Of a DNA stretch of 9,450 nucleotides, positions 6,574-9,450 are shown piece by piece. This DNA is from an uncultured Oscillochloris sp. (GTDB lineage Bacteria; Chloroflexota; Chloroflexia; Chloroflexales; Chloroflexaceae): the NCBI GenBank assembly GCA_903877945.1, contig CAIRFY010000277.1, positions 1-9,450 of the forward strand, written 5' to 3'. The notes below the pieces were generated by a model. It was given only the letters and a program-made list of their open reading frames with translations. It did no database searches and was not told the origin of the DNA. Made by a program: the position numbers and the translations under genes. How positions within the stretch are numbered: the stretch's first letter is position 1; each line of letters opens with the position of its first letter.

Positions 6574-7233
6574 ATGACAACTCTACCTGTTCATATTGGC
6601 CGTGTGGTTCAAAATGCGCGTGTATTTAACGCACAGCGGTGGCAAGGATCGCTAGGTACGATGGACGAATTACTCAAAACCGTTGATGATCTTTTCGCGC
6701 TTCTTGATCAGCGCACCATGAAATATACGCTTGTTGGAGGCATTGCCATTCTCCAATATATCCAGGGGCGTAATACGGAAGATATTGATTTTATTATCAA
6801 TACAACTGCATTAAAGAAACTGCCAGAGATTACCATTACGAGCCAAGATGCTTTCTTTGCGCGTGGCCACTACCATGATTTACAAATAGACTTTCTGCTT
6901 ACAAAGAATCCATTGTTTGCACATGTTCAAAAAGAACACACCACAAAACAGCCGTTCTTTGAGCGCGTGATTACCTCGGCAACGGTTGATGGACTCATTT
7001 TATTAAAGCTGTATGCGCTTCCATCGTTATATCGGCAAGGCGATTTTACACGTGTTGGGTTGTATGAAAATGATGTCGCGACTCTGATGTTTTATCATCG
7101 TCCGATCATCACACACCTTGTTGATGAATTACGCGCCTATATGAGTGAGCAAGATATGACGGCCATTCACGACATTGTCGCGGATATTGAGCAGCGTATT
7201 CAACGATTTCAGCGTAAGCCAAAGGCAGAATAA
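6574..7233 (+). CDS. AbiEii-like nucleotidyltransferase family protein
   Basis: The product is a 219-residue member of the DNA polymerase beta-type nucleotidyltransferase fold. The metal-binding core is complete: LVGGIAIL (Gly55-Gly56), TEDIDF (Asp70 and Asp72) and a third acidic residue in LQIDFLL (Asp106). LILLKLYALPSLYRQG and GLYENDVATL resemble the helical C-terminal part of AbiEii-like and DUF6036-like proteins. Known relatives include toxins that modify tRNA or other targets, but the substrate here is unknown. The start is uncertain: ATG 6574 has GGAGG 14 bases upstream, GTG 6523 (236 residues) has GGAG only 3 bases upstream, and ATG 6661 also precedes the core. The gene is strikingly AT-rich (18 of 60 bases G or C at 6781-6840, against 43 of 60 at 4321-4380 in hsdR), which suggests recent transfer. 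No partner antitoxin is adjacent. Confidence 0.8.
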   Translation: MTTLPVHIGRVVQNARVFNAQRWQGSLGTMDELLKTVDDLFALLDQRTMKYTLVGGIAILQYIQGRNTEDIDFIINTTALKKLPEITITSQDAFFARGHYHDLQIDFLLTKNPLFAHVQKEHTTKQPFFERVITSATVDGLILLKLYALPSLYRQGDFTRVGLYENDVATLMFYHRPIITHLVDELRAYMSEQDMTAIHDIVADIEQRIQRFQRKPKAE

Positions 7234-7240
7234 CGTAGTG

Positions 7241-7560
7241 CTAACAGAGCTTTTGTTTCAGACCGTGGAGATGGGTTTTTGGTAGTTCCTCAAGATGATG
7301 GAGTCGCCCAACCACAATACCGGGTGCGATGCCGATCTCTTCGGCAAATCTGGTGATTACGTCGGCGCTGAAGTAACTGCGTCCTCGCCGCTGCAACAAG
7401 CGTTGAAGATCATCGGGTGCGATGCGGTGATGATGTAGCGCTGGGCAGGGGTGGCAATGCCAAAGAATGCGAGTACCGCTCGCAGTTGATCAATGGGGTT
7501 GGCATAGGGTTGGATGAACCCGTGTTGGATCATAGCCTGGAGCGGCAGTTGGTTGCATAC
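7241..7560 (-). pseudogene. Remnant of an HTH/ImmA-IrrE-type antitoxin or regulator
   Basis: Two blocks in different - strand frames together resemble parts of proteins that join an Xre-type helix-turn-helix to an ImmA/IrrE-like peptidase domain. Block one (about 7554 to 7441) reads QLPLQAMIQHGFI followed by NPIDQLRAVLAFFGIATPA, which matches the linker after the HTH. Block two (about 7438 to 7241, ending in TAG at 7243-7241) reads YFSADVITRFAEEIGIAPG, then IVVGRLHHLEELPKTHLHGL, which matches the extreme C-terminus. The HTH and the metal-binding HEXXH region are missing. The frame changes at about 7440, where roughly the whole peptidase core has been deleted. The upstream edge abuts the BrnT-like stub on the other strand at about 7549. 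It cannot encode a working protein. Confidence 0.7.
7325..7357 (+). repeat. Diverged direct repeat, copy 2
   Basis: This is the partner of 6470-6502 (30 of 33 bases identical). It lies inside the ImmA/IrrE-type remnant, where it encodes ITRFAEEIGIA on the - strand. Confidence 0.75.
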
Positions 7561-7647
7561 ACCGAGCGCGGCACATCTATCCGTATTATTAGCGCACGGC
7601 CCCTCACCAGAACGGAGCGTAAAGCCTATGGCGAACGAGCAGAATAA
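7549..7647 (+). pseudogene. C-terminal stub of a BrnT-like toxin
   Basis: The frame ending at TAA 7645-7647 reads LVAYTERG, then IRIISARPLTRTERKAYG. This is the characteristic C-terminal half of BrnT-family (RelE-fold) ribonuclease toxins, which usually continue with a strand of the type RIISAR and a Glu/Arg-rich last helix. The N-terminal half is absent: upstream of about 7549 the sequence belongs to the ImmA/IrrE-type remnant on the opposite strand. An open frame does run from an ATG at 7417 through both parts, but its first 44 or so residues are unrelated to BrnT. The stub overlaps the antitoxin gene start (7628) by 20 bases, as expected of an original toxin-antitoxin pair. Confidence 0.65.
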
Positions 7648-7864
7648 TCACGAGCCAGATGATGAACTGCGACCGGAATACGACCTTTCCCATCTGCTCT
7701 CAGGCGGTGTGCGGGGAAAGTACGCTGAGCGCTACCGGGAAGGGACGAACCTGGTGCTGCTCGCCCCCGATGTTGCGCGGGCCTTCCCCACCGCTGAGTC
7801 CGTGAACGAGGCATTGCGGCTGGTCATCAAGCTCGGCGAGATCCAGCAGCGATCTGCCAGCTAG
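7628..7864 (+). CDS. Small antitoxin-like protein, partner of a lost BrnT-like toxin
   Basis: This 78-residue acidic protein contains LRPEYDL, GVRGKYAERYREGTNLVLL, PDVARAFP and ESVNEALRLV. It belongs to a recognisable family of small conserved proteins (RPEYDF...VRGKYAERY...PDVAEVFPDSESVNEAL), common in cyanobacteria and Chloroflexota and often encoded directly behind BrnT or other RelE-fold toxins. I infer that it is the antitoxin: it would bind the toxin and probably repress its own promoter. Start chosen: ATG 7628, with GGAG (7614-7617) ten bases upstream; an in-frame extension to 7514 has no family resemblance. It overlaps the BrnT-like stub by 20 bases. The protein looks complete although its toxin is truncated, so it is an orphan antitoxin. 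Confidence 0.78.
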   Translation: MANEQNNHEPDDELRPEYDLSHLLSGGVRGKYAERYREGTNLVLLAPDVARAFPTAESVNEALRLVIKLGEIQQRSAS

Positions 7865-7879
7865 GATCGTCCCCCCCCT

Positions 7880-7909
7880 GCACGTCAATCTGCCCTGTCA
7901 CCGCCGCCG
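7880..7909 (-). repeat. Echo of the hsdS 3' end
   Basis: This 30-base segment matches 8551-8580 near the 3' end of hsdS at 27 of 30 positions, in the same orientation. On the - strand it encodes AAVTGQIDV, the characteristic HsdS C-terminal sequence. The remaining flanks do not match. It is the relic of a second hsdS copy or a product of recombination. Together with the true hsdS end it brackets the PemK-like TA module. Confidence 0.75.
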
Positions 7910-7949
7910 ACGCCTGTAGACGCATGGCATTGGGACGGTGGGAAAGCTC

Positions 7950-8294
7950 TCACCCTTTGGTCCCCTCGCGAAGAATGTCTACCAACGTATCAACAATCTG
8001 CTGTGCCGCTTGAAGCTTAAGCTGCCCAACCCGCGTCACCATCAGTTGTTGATGGGCAGTGAATAGTTTGCCTGGGCGCGCATAGCTCGTGACGCGCAAC
8101 GATCCGCTCGCAAAGTCATCATCTACAAGCGAAAGCGCCAGAGGATCATGATAGGGGTTGCTCGTAACTTGGCACAGAATCCAATCGTCCCGACCGACTG
8201 CGGCCAGGACGATGGCTGGGCGTAACTTCGCCTACGATAGATCGGAAAAAGGAAAGGGGACTAACACTACGGCTCCGACTGTAGGTGTGACCAC
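7950..8294 (-). pseudogene. PemK/MazF-family toxin gene with an in-frame amber codon
   Basis: From GTG 8294 to TGA 7952-7950 one frame of 115 codons encodes a PemK/MazF-like ribonuclease toxin. It begins VVTPTVGAVVLVPFPFSDLS, is broken by TAG (8234-8232) at codon 21, and resumes as AKLRPAIVLA, VGRDDWILCQVTSNPY, DDDFASGSLRVTSYARPGK, then LFTAHQQLM and a final helix. Family members read straight through this position (for example FPFSDLS-x-x-KLRPA), so a single CAG-to-TAG change would explain the break. The rest appears intact, which suggests recent inactivation or a sequencing error. Start chosen by the family N-terminus and by a 28-base overlap with the antitoxin gene. No alternative start downstream of the stop would restore the N-terminal strand. 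Intact homologues cut single-stranded mRNA. Confidence 0.8.
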
Positions 8295-8488
8295 GCTGCA
8301 TCCTCCTCGGGACGATTCCAATCCTCGGCTAACGCGGCTTCACTCAGCAGGGTAACGTCATCCACCGCAAAGGGAGGCTCGTCCTCCAGGATCGTCACAA
8401 GGATGCGACGACCCTTGGGCAAGGAGACCGTTTCAAGCAGTCGAATGTTGCCGTGCTCGTCAACAATAGCGTTGATCGTCCGAAGCAT
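8267..8488 (-). CDS. Antitoxin of the PemK/MazF-like toxin
   Basis: This 73-residue acidic protein has an N-terminal AbrB- or AF2212-like part (MLRTINAIVDEHGNIRLLE, then VSLPKGRRILVTIL). Its C-terminal tail, LLSEAALAEDWNRPEEDAAW, is typical of antitoxins paired with PemK-like toxins in cyanobacteria and Chloroflexota. The N-terminal part is expected to dimerise and bind its own promoter, and the tail to wrap the toxin. Start ATG 8488 has an ideal AGGAGG (8500-8495) six bases upstream. The stop overlaps the toxin start by 28 bases, the usual translational coupling. The gene begins 27 bases after the hsdS stop on the same strand with no terminator between, so it may be expressed as part of the hsd operon. 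Confidence 0.85.
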   Translation of the reverse strand: MLRTINAIVDEHGNIRLLETVSLPKGRRILVTILEDEPPFAVDDVTLLSEAALAEDWNRPEEDAAWSHLQSEP

Positions 8489-8515
8489 GATCGCCCTCCT
8501 GTCATGTTCGTCGTG

Positions 8516-9450
8516 TCACTTTATTCTACCTGATTCACGTGACGGCTCCCGCACGTCAATCTGCCCCGTGACCGCCGCTGCCACCAGCGCGGTGCGATGC
8601 TCGCGTAGCACGGCGATCATTTCCTGGGATTTGGTGATCAGGGTGTCGATGTGGGTGGTTTCTTTGGATAGATAGTGAACGATACTGCGCTGCTCTTCAA
8701 CTGACGGACAGGGCATCGACATTTCAAAAAAAGATTGCGGATAAAGCCGAAGTCGTGAATTCCATATGCCCTTTGAATAACGATTGATTTCCACTATATG
8801 TAATTCAGTACGGTAGAGATAATCGAGATACAACGGCTCAATATGGTGTCGTTTCTCAGGGCGTATTCGATACACATTATAAGAAGGACTGACAATGCCG
8901 TCATTAAGAGCCACCCCAAGTGCGCCCATCCAAGCCCACATTGTGTTAATAACAGTATCGCCCGTTCGGCACTTTTTATAACCCTCCAATGACTCAGCCA
9001 TGATCATATTGACATTCTTTTCGCTGCGAGGGGTAACACCAGTGAGATGAGAAACCGTGAGAAGTTCCTCGTCTCCTGTTTCGGAAAGTTCTGTGACCTC
9101 CATGAAAATCCGGCGATACCGCTTCACCTCCCAATGCTTCGGTACCTCCCCCAGCCACGGCACGCCGCTGTCCTTCATCGGCGCGGCGGGGTCAAGTCCC
9201 TTCGTCACCACATGGCTAATCAGGGCGCGGCGCTTCTCCTGGAGCGTGGCGATCAGCGACACCTGCTTGGCGACCAGCGTGTCAATCCGTGTGGTCTCGG
9301 CGTCGAGGAATGCGGCGATGGCGTGTTGTTCGGGGAGGGGGGGAAGCCAACAATCGAGATTGTTAACTTGTTCGACGGAAACCGCATCATAAGTACTACC
9401 ATAGGCAACTGCGTCTAATTGAAGTCTGAGCAAGGATAACAAAAACTCGA
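8516..9450 (-). CDS. hsdS: Type I restriction enzyme specificity subunit (HsdS), 5' end outside window
   Basis: HsdS recognises the bipartite target of the type I RM complex and tethers HsdM and HsdR. The visible part (about 311 codons, running off the right edge) covers the end of the first target recognition domain (VEQVNNLDCWLPPLPEQ), then the central conserved helix (AFLDAETTRIDTLVAK through ALISHVVTKGLD). The complete second recognition domain follows, from about DSGVPWLGEVPKHWEV to FEMSMPCPSVEEQ. The C-terminal helix is a pseudo-repeat of the central one (YLSKETTHIDTLITK through ALVAAAVTGQIDV). The repeated ETT-x-IDTL motif is diagnostic. The frame remains open at the window edge; a TTG at 9442 is not a plausible start because the first recognition domain lies upstream. 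Stop at 8518-8516, followed closely by the antitoxin gene. hsdM probably lies beyond the edge. Confidence 0.93.
   Translation of the reverse strand, partial: EFLLSLLRLQLDAVAYGSTYDAVSVEQVNNLDCWLPPLPEQHAIAAFLDAETTRIDTLVAKQVSLIATLQEKRRALISHVVTKGLDPAAPMKDSGVPWLGEVPKHWEVKRYRRIFMEVTELSETGDEELLTVSHLTGVTPRSEKNVNMIMAESLEGYKKCRTGDTVINTMWAWMGALGVALNDGIVSPSYNVYRIRPEKRHHIEPLYLDYLYRTELHIVEINRYSKGIWNSRLRLYPQSFFEMSMPCPSVEEQRSIVHYLSKETTHIDTLITKSQEMIAVLREHRTALVAAAVTGQIDVREPSRESGRIK

Noticed and set aside
7417..7548. A complete 76-residue gene starting at ATG 7417
   Set aside because: Only its C-terminal part resembles a real family (BrnT). The first part reads through the ImmA/IrrE-type remnant on the opposite strand, so the frame is a chance fusion of relics.
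8403..8675. Open frame on the + strand across the antitoxin start and hsdS end
   Set aside because: It is antisense to two well-supported - strand genes and has no protein-like motifs.
8609..9313. hsdS internal pseudo-repeats as a phase-variation inversion site
   Set aside because: The central and C-terminal conserved helices (around ETT-x-IDTL) are normal HsdS architecture. They are direct, diverged at the DNA level, and no recombinase gene or second inverted hsdS is visible in the window.

Overview
The window looks like chromosomal DNA of a bacterium with about 60-65% G+C, most likely a member of the Chloroflexota (Chloroflexus/Oscillochloris-like). This assignment is an inference from overall protein character and cannot be proved from the window alone. 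The left third is housekeeping DNA. The right two thirds is a type I restriction-modification (RM) locus with decayed toxin-antitoxin (TA) modules lodged in it.

Left part, all on the + strand. After a gene-free leader with a G-quadruplex-type motif and a good sigma70-like promoter comes a 63-residue ribosomal protein bS21 gene (338-529), closed by a strong intrinsic terminator. Then come prfA (peptide chain release factor 1, 670-1755, extended -10 promoter, own terminator) and an adenosine deaminase-family gene (GTG start at 1919). A consensus TTGACA-17-TATAAT promoter overlaps the deaminase stop codon and drives three tRNA genes with encoded CCA: Leu(GAG), Val(UAC) and Phe(GAA). A terminator follows.

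Right part. hsdR (6423 to 3376, - strand) encodes a full-length type I restriction subunit. At the far end, hsdS (8516 to beyond 9450, - strand, 5' end outside the window) encodes the specificity subunit. hsdM is not in the window and probably lies upstream of hsdS. The 2.1 kb between hsdR and hsdS is a mosaic. Going from hsdR to hsdS it holds: a short fragment of an ImmA/IrrE-type antitoxin tail; an AT-rich AbiEii-like nucleotidyltransferase gene (+); a second, longer ImmA/IrrE-type remnant (-) with an internal deletion and frame change; the C-terminal stub of a BrnT-like toxin (+) overlapping an apparently intact 78-residue partner antitoxin; a 30-base echo of the 3' end of hsdS; a PemK/MazF-family toxin (-) interrupted by one in-frame amber codon; and its intact antitoxin (-), 27 bases behind hsdS.

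How the parts fit together. hsdS and hsdR point the same way and probably once belonged to one hsdM-hsdS-hsdR unit. Several TA modules appear to have accumulated between them and lost their toxins while antitoxins persist. Two pairs of diverged direct repeats (6470-6502 with 7325-7357; 7880-7909 with 8551-8580) record duplication or recombination. No convincing unknown system is visible. The noteworthy signal is this layered decay, especially the single-codon inactivation of the PemK-like toxin.
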